From Streptomyces sp. AC558_RSS880 (GTDB lineage: Bacteria; Actinomycetota; Actinomycetes; Streptomycetales; Streptomycetaceae): 64,000 nt of DNA. This document shows positions 40,435 to 49,131 of the stretch, one piece after another (position 1 is the stretch's first letter; every line of letters starts with the position of its first letter). The DNA lies in NCBI RefSeq assembly GCF_019049255.1, contig NZ_JAGMUJ010000040.1:186001-250000 (forward strand), written 5' to 3'. The position numbers were made by a program, and so were the translations under genes. The notes under the pieces were generated by a model. It made no database searches. It was given only the letters and a program-made list of their open reading frames with translations, and had not been told where the DNA came from.

Positions 40435-41844
40435 TCAGATGATGCCGAACAGGATTCCGGCCGCGAGGATCACCAGGCAGATCAGGGCCGCCCACTTCAC
40501 CACGAACCGGGTGTGGTCGCCGAACTCGACCTTGGCCATGCCGACCAGGACGTACACCGCGGGGACGAGCGGGCTGGACATGTGCAGCGGCTGGCCGACG
40601 AGGGAGGCGCGGGCCATCTCCAGCGGGGAGACACCGTGCGCGGCGCCGGCTTCGGCGAGGACGGGCAGGACACCGAAGTAGAAGCCGTCGTTGGACATGA
40701 AGTAGGTCAGCGGAAGGCTCAGCAGGCCGGTGACCAGGGCCATGTGCGGGCCCATGCCCTCGGGGATGACGTCCACCATCCACTTGGCCATGTGGTCGAC
40801 CATGCCGGTGCCCTGGAGGACACCGGTGAAGACGGCGGCGGCGAAGACCATGCCGGAGACGTTGAGGACGTTGTCGGCGTGGGCCGCGAGCCGGGCCTTC
40901 TGGTCGGGGATGTGCGGGAAGTTGACGGAGAGCGCGAGGGCGGCGCCGAGCAGGAACAGCACCGGGATCGGCAGCAGCTCCATGATCATGGCGGTGAGCA
41001 GGGCGACCGTGAGCAGCGCGTTGAACCAGTAGAGCCTGGGGCGCAGGGTGGGGCGGTTCGGGTCGAGGCCCTGGAAGCCGTCGTCGTCCTCCGCGTCGGC
41101 GTCCGTACCGGCGCCGGATCCGCCGGCCGGCCGGGCGTCCTTGCCGGAGCCGCCGGCGGAACCCGCGCCGACCAGCACGGTCTCCGTCTCCTCGGCGTTC
41201 TCCTTCACCAGCGCCTCGTCCAGCGTCAGCACGCCCAGCCGCCTGCGCTCGCGCAGACCGAGCACGTACGCGAGGACGACGACGCCCAGCAGGCCGACCA
41301 GCAGGGCGGGGATCATCGGGACGAAGATGTCGCCGGCGTCGAGCTTGAGCGCGGTCGCCGCGCGGGCCGTCGGGCCGCCCCAGGGGAGGGTGTTCATCAC
41401 GCCGTTGGCCATGGCGGCGACACCGGTCATCACGACCAGGCTCATCTTCAGGCGCTTGTACAGCGGGTACATCGCCGAGACGGTGATCATGAAGGTGGTG
41501 GAGCCGTCGCCGTCCAGCGACACGATCGCGGCGAGCAGCGCGGTGCCGACGACGATCCGCATCGGGTCCGCCTTGCAGAACCGGAGGATGCCGCGGACGA
41601 TCGGGTCGAAGAGTCCGACGTCGATCATCACACCGAAGTAGACGATCGCGAACATGAGCATCGCCGCGGTGGGGGCGAGGGTCGACACGCCGTCGATGAC
41701 GTAGTCACCGAGGTGGGCGCCCTTGCCGACGAACACGCAGAACAGCGCGGGGATCAGCACGAGCGCCGCGATCGGCGACATCTTCTTCAGCATGATCAGG
41801 ACCAGGAAGGTCGCGATCATGACGAAGCCGAGGATGGTCAGCAT
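40435..41844 (-). CDS. CitMHS-family citrate:metal/H+ symporter
   Basis: A 469-aa membrane protein with about 12 helices. CitMHS family marks: PTAAMLMFAIVYFGVMIDVGLFDPIVRGILRF, SLDGDGSTTFMITVSAMYPLYKRL, MNTLPWGGPTARAATAL, YFMSNDGFYFGVLPVLAEAG and GQPLHMSSPLVPAVYVLVG. It imports citrate complexed with a divalent metal. A charged loop (residues ~225-260, rich in Gly and Asp) separates the two halves. Upstream is a pair of 9-base inverted repeats, one of which overlaps the weak ribosome-binding site, hinting at regulation. Confidence 0.92.
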   Translation of the reverse strand: MLTILGFVMIATFLVLIMLKKMSPIAALVLIPALFCVFVGKGAHLGDYVIDGVSTLAPTAAMLMFAIVYFGVMIDVGLFDPIVRGILRFCKADPMRIVVGTALLAAIVSLDGDGSTTFMITVSAMYPLYKRLKMSLVVMTGVAAMANGVMNTLPWGGPTARAATALKLDAGDIFVPMIPALLVGLLGVVVLAYVLGLRERRRLGVLTLDEALVKENAEETETVLVGAGSAGGSGKDARPAGGSGAGTDADAEDDDGFQGLDPNRPTLRPRLYWFNALLTVALLTAMIMELLPIPVLFLLGAALALSVNFPHIPDQKARLAAHADNVLNVSGMVFAAAVFTGVLQGTGMVDHMAKWMVDVIPEGMGPHMALVTGLLSLPLTYFMSNDGFYFGVLPVLAEAGAAHGVSPLEMARASLVGQPLHMSSPLVPAVYVLVGMAKVEFGDHTRFVVKWAALICLVILAAGILFGII

Positions 41845-41852
41845 GAGTGGAT

Positions 41853-41907
41853 ACCTAACGTTCGCCCTTGAACTCCCACCAGGGCCGGCGGTGCGTCGAC
41901 GTTAGGT
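41853..41907. promoter_or_regulatory. Paired inverted repeat upstream of the citrate transporter gene
   Basis: ACCTAACGT at 41853-41861 and ACGTTAGGT at 41899-41907 are exact inverted copies 37 bases apart. On the coding (minus) strand the arm next to the start contains TTAGG, the only Shine-Dalgarno-like sequence. It could be a two-site operator or a leader hairpin that hides the ribosome site. Confidence 0.55.
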
Positions 41908-41977
41908 TCCGTAAAGCGGCGTTAACAAGATGTTGACCTGCGAGCAATAAGCGCAAAACCCCAGGTCACAGCTTTGC

Positions 41978-44242
41978 TCAGGTCAGAGCACCGAACGTTT
42001 TGGTCACGGTGGCGGTCAGCGGGGCCACCTCGACGGGCACCCCGTTGAGGACGGCGTTGCCCGACAGCGGGTCGAGGAGGCTGCCGTCGAGGAGCTGGTT
42101 GACGTTGGCGCCGGGGTCGGCGGCGGCGTGCCGCATGCGGGTGCCGGGCCGGTCGTGGCCCCAGCCGTGCGGCAGGCTCACGACCCCCGGGCGCACGCCG
42201 TCGGTGACCTCGGCGGGGGCGGTCACCTCTCCCCCGGCGCCCTTGATCCGCACCGGCTGTCCGTCCCGTACGCCGAGGCGTGCGGCGTCCTCCGGGTGGA
42301 GGTGCAGGGTGCAGCGGTTGGAGCCGCCGGTGAGGGCGGGCACGTTGTGCATCCAGCTGTTGTTGGAGCGCAGGTGGCGGCGGCCGACGAGGACGAGTCC
42401 GGCGGGGCGTTCGCCGAGGGCGGCGCGCAGTCGGGGGAGGTCGGCGGCGATCGGTTCCGGGAGCAGTTCCACCTTGCCGCTGCGGGTCTTCAGCGGCTGG
42501 GGCAGCCGCGGGCGCAGGGGGCCGAGGTCGATGCCGTGCGGGTGGGCGAGCAGTTTCTCCAGGGTGAGTCCGTCCGGGTCGGCGCCGAAGCCGTCGCCGT
42601 ACGGGCCGAGGCGCAGCATCATGTCGAGGCGCCGTTCGGGGCCGTTGTCACCGGTGAGCAGGGCGGCGAGTTCCTCCGGGTCGCGGCCGTGGACCGGGGA
42701 GTGCGGCTCCCGGACCGCCTTGGCGAGGGTCTGGCCGATCACCATGGCGTCCACGGCGCCGGGGTCGGCGCCGTGCATGCCGGTCGCGGCGAGGACGAGC
42801 CGGGCCAGGATCTCGGTCTCGGCCATCCGGCCGGGCTCCAGGGGGACGGCGGGGCGGGTGTAGCGGACCTGGTTGCGCACGGCGAGGGTGTTGAAGGCGA
42901 AGTCGTGGTGCGGGCTCTGCGCGGGCGGGGGCGGCGGCAGGACGACGTCGGCGTGGCGTGAGGTCTCGTTGAGGTACGGGTCGACGCTCACCATGAAGTC
43001 GAGCGAGCCGAGCGCCTTGTCGAGCCGGTCGCCGTCCGGGGCGGAGAGCACCGGGTTGGCGGCGACGGCGATGAGGGCGCGGATCGGCTCGCCGTCGTCG
43101 GTGGCGGTGTCGATCTCCTCGGCGAGGGCGGAGAGCGGCAGTTCGCCCTTGGCCTCGGGGTGCCGGCTCACCCGGGAGTGCCAGCGTCCGAGGGCGAAGC
43201 CGCGGCCGGGTCCGGCGGGGCGCGGGGTGCGGTCGGTGGCGGCCTGCGGGAAGAGGGCGCCGCCGGGCCGGTCGAGGTTGCCGGTGAGGATGTTGAGGAC
43301 GTCGACGAGCCAGCTGGCGAGGGTGCCGTGCGGGACGGTGCAGCTGCCGATGCGGGCGTAGACGGCGGCGGTGGGGGCGGCGGCGAGTTCCCGGGCGAGG
43401 GTGCGGAGGGTGGCGGCGTCGACGTCACAGGCGGGGGCCACGGCTTCGGGGGTGAAGTCGTGCAGCGCCGCGGCGAGTTCGTCGAGCCCCGTCAGGTGCG
43501 GCGCCAGTTCCCCCGGGTCGGCCAGGCCCTCGTCGAACAGGGTGTGCGCCAGCGCCGCGAGCAGCAGCGCGTCGGTGCCGGGGCGTACGGCGAGGTGCCG
43601 GTCGGCGAGGCGGGCGGTGCGGGTGCGGCGCGGGTCGATGACGGTGAGGGTGCCGCCGCGGGCCTTGAGCGCCTTGAGCCGGCCGGGGAAGTCGGGTGCG
43701 GTGCACAGGCTGCCGTTGGACTCCAGCGGGTTGGCGCCGATCAGCAGCAGGTGGTCGGTGCGGTCGAGGTCGGGTACGGGGATGGCGTTCGCGTCGCCGA
43801 AGAGCAGTCCGCCGGCGACGTGCTTGGGCATCTGGTCGACCGTGGAGGCGGTGAACAGGCTGCGGGTGCCGAGCCCGGCGATGAGCACGGGCGGGTAGAG
43901 GGCTCCGGCCACGGTGTGGACGTTGGGGTTGCCCAGGACGAGGCCGACGGCGTGCGGTCCGTGCCGTTCGACGACGGGTCGTGTCCCGGCGGCCACGGCG
44001 TCGAACGCCTCCGCCCAGGTGGCCTCGCGCAGTTCCCCGTCGACGCGGACGAGCGGGGCGCGCAGCCGGTCGGGGTCGGAGTCGACGGCCCCGAAGGCGG
44101 CGCCCTTGGGACAGATGAAGCCCTTGCTGAACACGTCGTCCCGGTCGCCGCGGGCGCCGGTGACCCGGCCGTCGTCGATGGTGAGCGTCAGGCCGCAGGT
44201 GGCCTCGCACAGGGGACAGATACGAAGGGCGGTGCGGGACAC
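41978..44242 (-). CDS. Molybdopterin oxidoreductase, formate dehydrogenase alpha/nitrate reductase like
   Basis: A 754-aa molybdenum enzyme. The N-terminal [4Fe-4S] cluster is CPLCEATCGL...FICPKG. Next come VGLVLGNPNVHTVAG, LLLIGANPLESNGSL, LTVIDPRRTRTARLADRHLAVRPGTDALLLAAL, GSCTVPHGTLASWLVDVLNILTGNLDRPGGALFP and the C-terminal molydopterin-guanine-dinucleotide binding region (HPEDAARLGVRDGQPVRIKGAGGEV). The GTG at 44242 has GGGAGG four bases upstream. No small subunits adjoin and there is no Tat signal, so it is a cytoplasmic single-subunit type. Substrate unknown. Preceded by TetR site 3. Confidence 0.9.
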   Translation of the reverse strand: MSRTALRICPLCEATCGLTLTIDDGRVTGARGDRDDVFSKGFICPKGAAFGAVDSDPDRLRAPLVRVDGELREATWAEAFDAVAAGTRPVVERHGPHAVGLVLGNPNVHTVAGALYPPVLIAGLGTRSLFTASTVDQMPKHVAGGLLFGDANAIPVPDLDRTDHLLLIGANPLESNGSLCTAPDFPGRLKALKARGGTLTVIDPRRTRTARLADRHLAVRPGTDALLLAALAHTLFDEGLADPGELAPHLTGLDELAAALHDFTPEAVAPACDVDAATLRTLARELAAAPTAAVYARIGSCTVPHGTLASWLVDVLNILTGNLDRPGGALFPQAATDRTPRPAGPGRGFALGRWHSRVSRHPEAKGELPLSALAEEIDTATDDGEPIRALIAVAANPVLSAPDGDRLDKALGSLDFMVSVDPYLNETSRHADVVLPPPPPAQSPHHDFAFNTLAVRNQVRYTRPAVPLEPGRMAETEILARLVLAATGMHGADPGAVDAMVIGQTLAKAVREPHSPVHGRDPEELAALLTGDNGPERRLDMMLRLGPYGDGFGADPDGLTLEKLLAHPHGIDLGPLRPRLPQPLKTRSGKVELLPEPIAADLPRLRAALGERPAGLVLVGRRHLRSNNSWMHNVPALTGGSNRCTLHLHPEDAARLGVRDGQPVRIKGAGGEVTAPAEVTDGVRPGVVSLPHGWGHDRPGTRMRHAAADPGANVNQLLDGSLLDPLSGNAVLNGVPVEVAPLTATVTKTFGALT

Positions 44243-44290
44243 GGGGCCTCCCGGGTGCGGCGGCTGCGACGGCGCGCGGACACGCCGAGC

Positions 44291-44308
44291 ATACCGACCG
44301 GTACGCAC
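44291..44308. promoter_or_regulatory. TetR-type operator, site 3 of 3
   Basis: ATACCGACCGGTACGCAC matches the ideal ATACCGACCGGTCGGTAT at 14 of 18 positions (first 12 identical). It lies 49 bases upstream of the molybdoenzyme start and just past the end of the TetR gene at 44335, so that TetR probably binds it. Confidence 0.5.
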
Positions 44309-44334
44309 GGTGGGGAGGGGGTCGCCGGGGCGGC

Positions 44335-44955
44335 TCAGTCCAGCGTCCGGGCCAGGTACGCGCGCAGCATCTCCCGCAACTCGCCGATGACCTTCTCGTC
44401 CCCCTCGGGCACCATCCGGAACGCCAGGTGGACGAGGGCGTCGGCGGTCTCGACCGCGATGAGGAAGGTGCGGCGCAGGTCGTCGTCGGCCTCGCGGTCG
44501 AGGTAGCCGGAGAGCAGGTCGGTGAGGCGGTCGGCGACGCGGTGGTTGGGTTCGGCGCGGCGGGTGCCGACGGGTATCTGGTTGCCGAAGTCGACGAGGG
44601 AGAAGCCGGGGGCGGTGCGCTTCATGTCAAGGTACTCGTCGAGCACGACGTCCATGGCGTGCCGCCAGCCCCGGTCACCGGTGACCCCGAGGCGTTCGGT
44701 GACCCGTTCCGTGAAGCGCTCCAGGTTGCGCTGGGCCAGCGCGTCGGCCATCTGGCGCTTGTTGCCGAAGAAGCGGTAGACGGAGCCGATGGGCACGCCG
44801 GCGCGCTCGGCGACGGCACGGGTGCTGAGGTCGTCGTAGCCGGCCTCGTCGAGGAGTTCGGCGCAGGCGTCGAGGATCCTGGCCAGCCGTTCGGCGCTGC
44901 GCCGCTGCACCGGCGCTCGGCGGAGCGATGTCGCGTGGGGCACGGGGCTCATCAT
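44335..44955 (-). CDS. TetR family regulator upstream of the molybdoenzyme
   Basis: A 206-aa regulator. Helix-turn-helix at ~20-65: RLARILDACAELLDEAGYDDLSTRAVAERAGVPIGSVYRFFGNKRQMADALAQRN. The ligand domain (MDVVLDEYLDMKRTAPGFSLVDFGNQIPVG) is typical of small-molecule-responsive TetR proteins. It overlaps the upstream lipoprotein gene's stop (ATGATGA), so an operon lipoprotein-TetR-molybdoenzyme is possible; ATG 44952 is the alternative start. The downstream palindrome suggests control of the molybdoenzyme. Confidence 0.88.
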   Translation of the reverse strand: MMSPVPHATSLRRAPVQRRSAERLARILDACAELLDEAGYDDLSTRAVAERAGVPIGSVYRFFGNKRQMADALAQRNLERFTERVTERLGVTGDRGWRHAMDVVLDEYLDMKRTAPGFSLVDFGNQIPVGTRRAEPNHRVADRLTDLLSGYLDREADDDLRRTFLIAVETADALVHLAFRMVPEGDEKVIGELREMLRAYLARTLD

Positions 44956-45569
44956 GCCTGCTCGTCCCCGCCCGGTGAACCTCGCCCTCCGCTACGGTCC
45001 CGCCCGTCCGTTTCGCGCCCCTGTCCCGGGGGTGGCGTGGCGGCCGGCTCGGCGCTCGGGCCGGGGCCCGGCTCCCGGTCCGACACCGTGATGTCGGCCG
45101 TGCTCTCCACGGGCTCGCCGTCCACGGCCCACACCGAGCCGTCGTCGGCGTACAGGCGGGCGGTGACGTGGTGCGTGCCGCGCGGGACGGAGTGGCCGGG
45201 GAGGTGGTACTCGGGGGTGCGCAGCAGGGCGACGCGGCGGCCGTTCAGCTCGAGGTGCGCCAGACCGCGGCCGGCCACCGCGCGCCCGCCGGTGCCGTCC
45301 GGTGAGAAGCGGAAGTTGCGCACGGTCAGCCGTACGTCCCAGCCGCCGTCGGTGTCGGGGGTGACCTCGACGCCGACGGCGGGCGCGTCCTCCTCGTCCA
45401 CCTCGCGGTAGGGGCGGCCCTCCTCGTCCCGCTCGTCCAGGAGTTCACCGGCCGGCGAGGACGGCTTCCCGTCCTGCCCCCGGGCACCGCTCGGACCGCA
45501 GCCCACGGATCCGGCCAGCAGCGCGACACAGACCGCGAGCGCGGTGATCAGGCTCCGCGTCCACGACAT
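44952..45569 (-). CDS. Predicted lipoprotein
   Basis: A 205-aa exported protein: signal SWTRSLITALAVCVALLAGSVGC with lipobox GSVGC (Cys24), then a linker and a beta-rich domain (VGVEVTPDTDGGWDVRLTVRNFRFSPDGTGG...GLAHLELNGRRVALLRTPEYHLPGHSVPRGTHHVTARLYADDGSVWAVDGE), resembling copper-chaperone-like or DUF4399-like folds. The C-terminus is Pro/Gly/Arg-rich. ATG 45569 is the point where the signal peptide begins; the longer frame is unlikely. It is divergent from hmgA. Confidence 0.7.
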   Translation of the reverse strand: MSWTRSLITALAVCVALLAGSVGCGPSGARGQDGKPSSPAGELLDERDEEGRPYREVDEEDAPAVGVEVTPDTDGGWDVRLTVRNFRFSPDGTGGRAVAGRGLAHLELNGRRVALLRTPEYHLPGHSVPRGTHHVTARLYADDGSVWAVDGEPVESTADITVSDREPGPGPSAEPAATPPPGQGRETDGRDRSGGRGSPGGDEQA

Positions 45570-45700
45570 GCCCGGGAGCGTAGAACACGGGTGCGACCTC
45601 GCGGATCCCCCTGAAGTCGGGTTCCGCGTCCTCCGTGAAGAGGAGGAGGCCGGAGGGGGGACGGAGATCGCGCGGTCCCCTTGCGCCGCGGAAATCGCAA

Positions 45701-45720
45701 TCCTATGGTGTCGCATAGGA
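45701..45720. promoter_or_regulatory. Operator-like palindrome upstream of hmgA
   Basis: TCCTATG-GTGTCG-CATAGGA has perfect 7-base arms and lies 25 bases upstream of the hmgA ATG, overlapping where the promoter should be. A regulator of tyrosine catabolism, possibly the GntR protein at 47126, could bind it. Confidence 0.6.
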
Positions 45721-45745
45721 ATCCGACCGCAAGGGAGCACCGGGC

Positions 45746-47098
45746 ATGAGCGATGGGGGTACCACCCGCGCGAGCGCGTTCGAGCGCGGGGGAGCGCGCA
45801 AGATCGCCGAAGGGCTGGAACACCTCTCCGGCTTCGGCAACGAACACAGTTCCGAGGCGGTCCCGGGCGCCCTGCCCGAGGGCCGCAACGCGCCGCAGCG
45901 CGCACCGCTCGGGCTGTACGCGGAGCAGCTGAGCGGTACGGCGTTCACCGAACCCCGCGCGGAGAACCGCCGCTCCTGGCTGTACCGGATCCGCCCGTCG
46001 GCCGCCCACCCGGCGTTCACCCGCACGGGCAACGGATCGCTGCGCACCGCGCCCTTCACCCAGACCGTGCCCGACCCCAACCGGCTGCGCTGGAACCCGC
46101 TGCCGGAGCCCGACGGGGGCACCGACTTCCTGGCCGGACTGTGGACCCTGGGCGGCAACGGCGACGTCACCCAGCGCACCGGCATGGCCGTGCACCTGTA
46201 CCACGCCACCGCCTCGATGGACCGCGTCTTCAGCGACGCCGACGGTGAGCTGCTGATCGTCCCCGAGCACGGCGGGCTGCTGCTGCGCACGGAGTTCGGA
46301 CTGCTGCATGTGGAGCCGGGACACATCGCGTTGATTCCTCGTGGGGTGAGGTTCCGTGTGGACCTCCTCGAGGACTCTGCCCGCGGTTATGTGTGCGAGA
46401 ACTATGGGGCGGCGTTCCGGCTCCCCGACCTCGGCCCGATCGGCGCCAACGGGCTGGCCAACGCCCGGGACTTCCGGGCGCCCGTCGCCGCGTACGAGGA
46501 CGTCGAGGGGCCGGTGGAGGTGGTGAACAAGTTCTGCGGCAACCTCTGGTCGGCCACCTACGACCACTCCCCGCTGGATGTCGTCGCCTGGCACGGCAAC
46601 CATGTGCCCTACGCCTATGACCTGCGCCGCTTCAATGTGATGGGCACCATCTCGTACGACCATCCGGACCCGTCGATCTTCACGGTGCTGACGTCTCCGA
46701 GCGACACCCCGGGGCTGGCCGGGGTGGACTTCGTGGTCTTCGCGCCCCGCTGGCTGGTGGGCGAGGACACCTTCCGGCCGCCGTACTTCCACCGGAACGT
46801 GATGAGCGAGTACATGGGCCTGATCGAGGGCGCGTACGACGCGAAGGCGGAGGGCTTCGTGCCGGGCGGGGGCTCGCTGCACAACATGATGTCGGCGCAC
46901 GGCCCCGACCGGGAGACGTTCGACCGGGCGAGCGCCGCGGAGCTGCGCCCGCAGAAGATCGACGACGGCCTGGCCTTCATGTTCGAGACCCGCTGGCCGG
47001 TGTCGCTGACCCCCCAGGCGGCACGGGCGGAGCACCTGCAACAGGGCTACGACACCGTGTGGCAGGGACTCGAGCGTCACTTCCAGCCGTTGCACTGA
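45746..47098 (+). CDS. hmgA: Homogentisate 1,2-dioxygenase
   Basis: A 450-aa cytoplasmic iron enzyme that opens the homogentisate ring in tyrosine and phenylalanine breakdown. Family sequence is strong throughout: YLSGFGNEHSSE near the start (here HLSGFGNEHSSE), RPSAAHPAFTR, PNRLRWNPLP, WHGNHVPYAYDLRRFNVMGTISYDHPDPSIFTVLTSPSD, and PPYFHRNVMSEYMGLIEG with iron ligands His and Glu, then HNMMSAHGPD with the third His. Usual length. It is followed 28 bases later by a GntR gene. No maleylacetoacetate isomerase or fumarylacetoacetase gene is adjacent. Confidence 0.96.
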   Translation: MSDGGTTRASAFERGGARKIAEGLEHLSGFGNEHSSEAVPGALPEGRNAPQRAPLGLYAEQLSGTAFTEPRAENRRSWLYRIRPSAAHPAFTRTGNGSLRTAPFTQTVPDPNRLRWNPLPEPDGGTDFLAGLWTLGGNGDVTQRTGMAVHLYHATASMDRVFSDADGELLIVPEHGGLLLRTEFGLLHVEPGHIALIPRGVRFRVDLLEDSARGYVCENYGAAFRLPDLGPIGANGLANARDFRAPVAAYEDVEGPVEVVNKFCGNLWSATYDHSPLDVVAWHGNHVPYAYDLRRFNVMGTISYDHPDPSIFTVLTSPSDTPGLAGVDFVVFAPRWLVGEDTFRPPYFHRNVMSEYMGLIEGAYDAKAEGFVPGGGSLHNMMSAHGPDRETFDRASAAELRPQKIDDGLAFMFETRWPVSLTPQAARAEHLQQGYDTVWQGLERHFQPLH

Positions 47099-47125
47099 AC
47101 GTTCTCCGACCGGTACGGATAGCCC

Positions 47126-47875
47126 GTGACCTCCTTCGCTCCGGATTCGATCGTCCTGAACCGCAAGTTGCCGCTCTGGTATCAGGTGTCGCAGTCGCTG
47201 CGCGCCTCGATCCTCGGCCGCTCGCCCCAGGACCCCCTGCGTCTGCCCACCGAGGAACAACTGGCCGGGCACTACGGGGTGAGCGTGCTGACCATGCGGC
47301 AGGCGCTGAAGGAGCTGGAGGACGAAGGGCTGATCACCCGCCACCGCCGGCGCGGCACGTTCATCGAGCCCGGCGCCCGGCGGGGCGCCCCGGTACGGCT
47401 GCTGGGCTCGGTGGACGCGATCGTGGCCCAGCAGTCCGGCATGACGACCGAACTGCTGGCGCACGGTCCGGCGCCGGTGCCGGCGGAGCTCGCCGAGCAC
47501 TTCCCGGACCTGTCCGAGGCGGCCGCGTACCACCGGCTGCGCAGCGACGAGAAGACGGGCGAGCCGACCAACCACGCCCGCAACTGGGTCCGTCCCGAAC
47601 TGGCCGCCCGCATCGACCCGGACGACCTGGTGCGGTGGCCGATGACCAAGGTGCTGCGGGACGTCGTCGGGGCGGACATCGGCCGCATCACGGACACGGT
47701 GGAGGCGCGGCTCGCGGACCCGGAGACGGCACGGCTGCTCCAGGTCCCGCTGCTCAGCCCGATCCTGCACTACACGGGCATCACCTACGGCACCGACGGC
47801 CGGCCCCTGGACGTGGCCGTCATCCACTACCGGGGCGACCGCTTCTCCTTCACGGTGACGCTGGACGCCACCTGA
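47126..47875 (+). CDS. GntR/HutC-family regulator
   Basis: A 249-aa regulator. Winged helix at ~15-82: LPLWYQVSQSLRASILGRSPQDPLRLPTEEQLAGHYGVSVLTMRQALKELEDEGLITRHRRRGTFI. The C-terminal UTRA domain (~95-245) ends ILHYTGITYGTDGRPLDVAVIHYRGDRFSFTVTLD. HutC-type UTRA domains bind small acids or sugars. Located directly after hmgA on the same strand, it is a good candidate to control tyrosine catabolism through the palindrome at 45701. GTG start; no strong ribosome-binding site. Confidence 0.9.
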   Translation: MTSFAPDSIVLNRKLPLWYQVSQSLRASILGRSPQDPLRLPTEEQLAGHYGVSVLTMRQALKELEDEGLITRHRRRGTFIEPGARRGAPVRLLGSVDAIVAQQSGMTTELLAHGPAPVPAELAEHFPDLSEAAAYHRLRSDEKTGEPTNHARNWVRPELAARIDPDDLVRWPMTKVLRDVVGADIGRITDTVEARLADPETARLLQVPLLSPILHYTGITYGTDGRPLDVAVIHYRGDRFSFTVTLDAT

Positions 47876-47899
47876 TCCGCCGCGCCCACAAGCCGTACG

Positions 47900-49084
47900 A
47901 TGCCCTGCGTGACGCACGACGACGCTCCGCTGCTGGCGGACCTCATGCCGTGGTCCGTCGCACCGCCGCGGCTCGGCCGGGGGTGGCCGGCGGCCCCCGA
48001 CGCGGCGTCCCTGAAGGCCCGTTGGGACGCCCTGGTGAAGGCCGAGGGGCCGGACCGCGAGGCGCTGTTCCAGCCGACGCGCTCCCGGACGCCGCACACG
48101 GCGGTCGGCCAGCTGCCGGGCCGCAGCGGCGGCACGGAGAAGCTGGCCCGCGCGTCGGGCCCGTGCCCCGAGCCGGTACGGGTCCTGTACGCCCCGTTCG
48201 ACGAGCAGTGGCTGATCCCCGACCAGCGGCTGATCGACGCGGCCCGGCCGGAGTTGTGGCGGGTGGCGGACGAGCGGCAGATCTTCGTCGTGGAGGCGGG
48301 CACGGCCCAGGACCTCACGGGTCCGCCCCTGCTGGCCACTTCCCTGCTGCCGCTGCTGCGCACCGGCCGCGTCCGCCCGCTGTACCGCCGGCCGGACGCC
48401 GCGGAACCGAACCTGGCCCCGGGCCTGACGGAACACCTCGCCACCCGGCTCGGCCGGGACACCTCGCCGGTGGACGTCCTCGCCTGGGCGATGGCGGCGG
48501 CGCGCGCCACGCCCGCCGGGCTCGCGGTGCCGCTCACCGGGGACGCCGGCGTGTGGGACCGGGGCGTCGCGGTGGGCCGCCGGATGCTGTGGCTGTCGCG
48601 GCGCGACGGGGAGCGGCCCAGACTTCCCGGCGGGCGCCGCCCGTACGTACGCGCCCCGTTGCCCTCCCGGCCGGTGACCGTGGAGTACGACCGGGACGAG
48701 GAGGCCCTGCTGCTCGACGGGGGCCGCATCTCCCCGGTGCCGCCCGGGGCCTGGGACTTCGAGGCCGGCGGTGTGCGGGTGCTGGAGCAGTGGTTCGCGG
48801 CCCGCACGGAGCCGGCCGAGCCGGGCACCCTGGCCGCGATCGGGCCGGCCGCCTGGCCCCAGACCTGGACCTCGGAGCTCCTGGAACTGATCACGGTCCT
48901 CGCCCTGCTGGCCGAAGTGCGCCCGGAACAAGGGGCGCTGACGGACCCCGCCCTCCCCGACCCGGTCACACCGGCCGAGCTGCGCGCGGCGGGCGTGCTC
49001 CCGGTGCCGTCCTCCGCCCGCCGCCCCGCCTCGGTGCTGGACGCCCGCGAGGAGGGGCCGGAGGGCCAGCTCGCATTGATCTGA
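47900..49084 (+). CDS. Stand-alone type ISP restriction-modification specificity-like domain protein
   Basis: A 394-aa protein without helicase or methylase motifs. The core VRVLYAPFDEQWLIPDQRLIDAARPELWRVADERQIFVVEAG matches the C-terminal target-recognition region of type ISP enzymes such as LlaBIII/LlaGI (pattern Y-x-P-F-D-x-R-W-x-x-x-D-x-R-L-x-x-x-x-R-P-x-L). Later parts (VDVLAWAMAAARATPAGLAVPLTGD, VGRRMLWLSRRDG) fit the same region. Such single-domain proteins are, as I recall, annotated as type ISP restriction/modification enzymes in many Streptomyces at this chromosomal place. It sits 24 bases after the GntR gene. GTG 47909 is an alternative start. Its job alone is unknown. Confidence 0.7.
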   Translation: MPCVTHDDAPLLADLMPWSVAPPRLGRGWPAAPDAASLKARWDALVKAEGPDREALFQPTRSRTPHTAVGQLPGRSGGTEKLARASGPCPEPVRVLYAPFDEQWLIPDQRLIDAARPELWRVADERQIFVVEAGTAQDLTGPPLLATSLLPLLRTGRVRPLYRRPDAAEPNLAPGLTEHLATRLGRDTSPVDVLAWAMAAARATPAGLAVPLTGDAGVWDRGVAVGRRMLWLSRRDGERPRLPGGRRPYVRAPLPSRPVTVEYDRDEEALLLDGGRISPVPPGAWDFEAGGVRVLEQWFAARTEPAEPGTLAAIGPAAWPQTWTSELLELITVLALLAEVRPEQGALTDPALPDPVTPAELRAAGVLPVPSSARRPASVLDAREEGPEGQLALI

Positions 49085-49126
49085 GGGCCGGCTCACGCCG
49101 GTCCGAGGGCCGGTTCACGCCGACCC
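49083..49126. repeat. Two 22-base direct repeats between convergent genes
   Basis: 49083-49104 and 49105-49126 share 19 of 22 bases (GAGGGCCGGCTCACGCCGGT type). The first copy overlaps the stop of the type ISP-like gene by its first two bases. Probably a recent local duplication. Confidence 0.7.
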
Positions 49127-49131
49127 GAGGG

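Noticed and set aside
45548..49096. A 1182-codon open frame on the minus strand opposite hmgA, GntR and the type ISP-like gene
   Set aside because: Its product is Arg/Gly/His/Val-rich without domain sequence and it mirrors three convincing plus-strand genes; such long antisense frames are expected at this GC bias.
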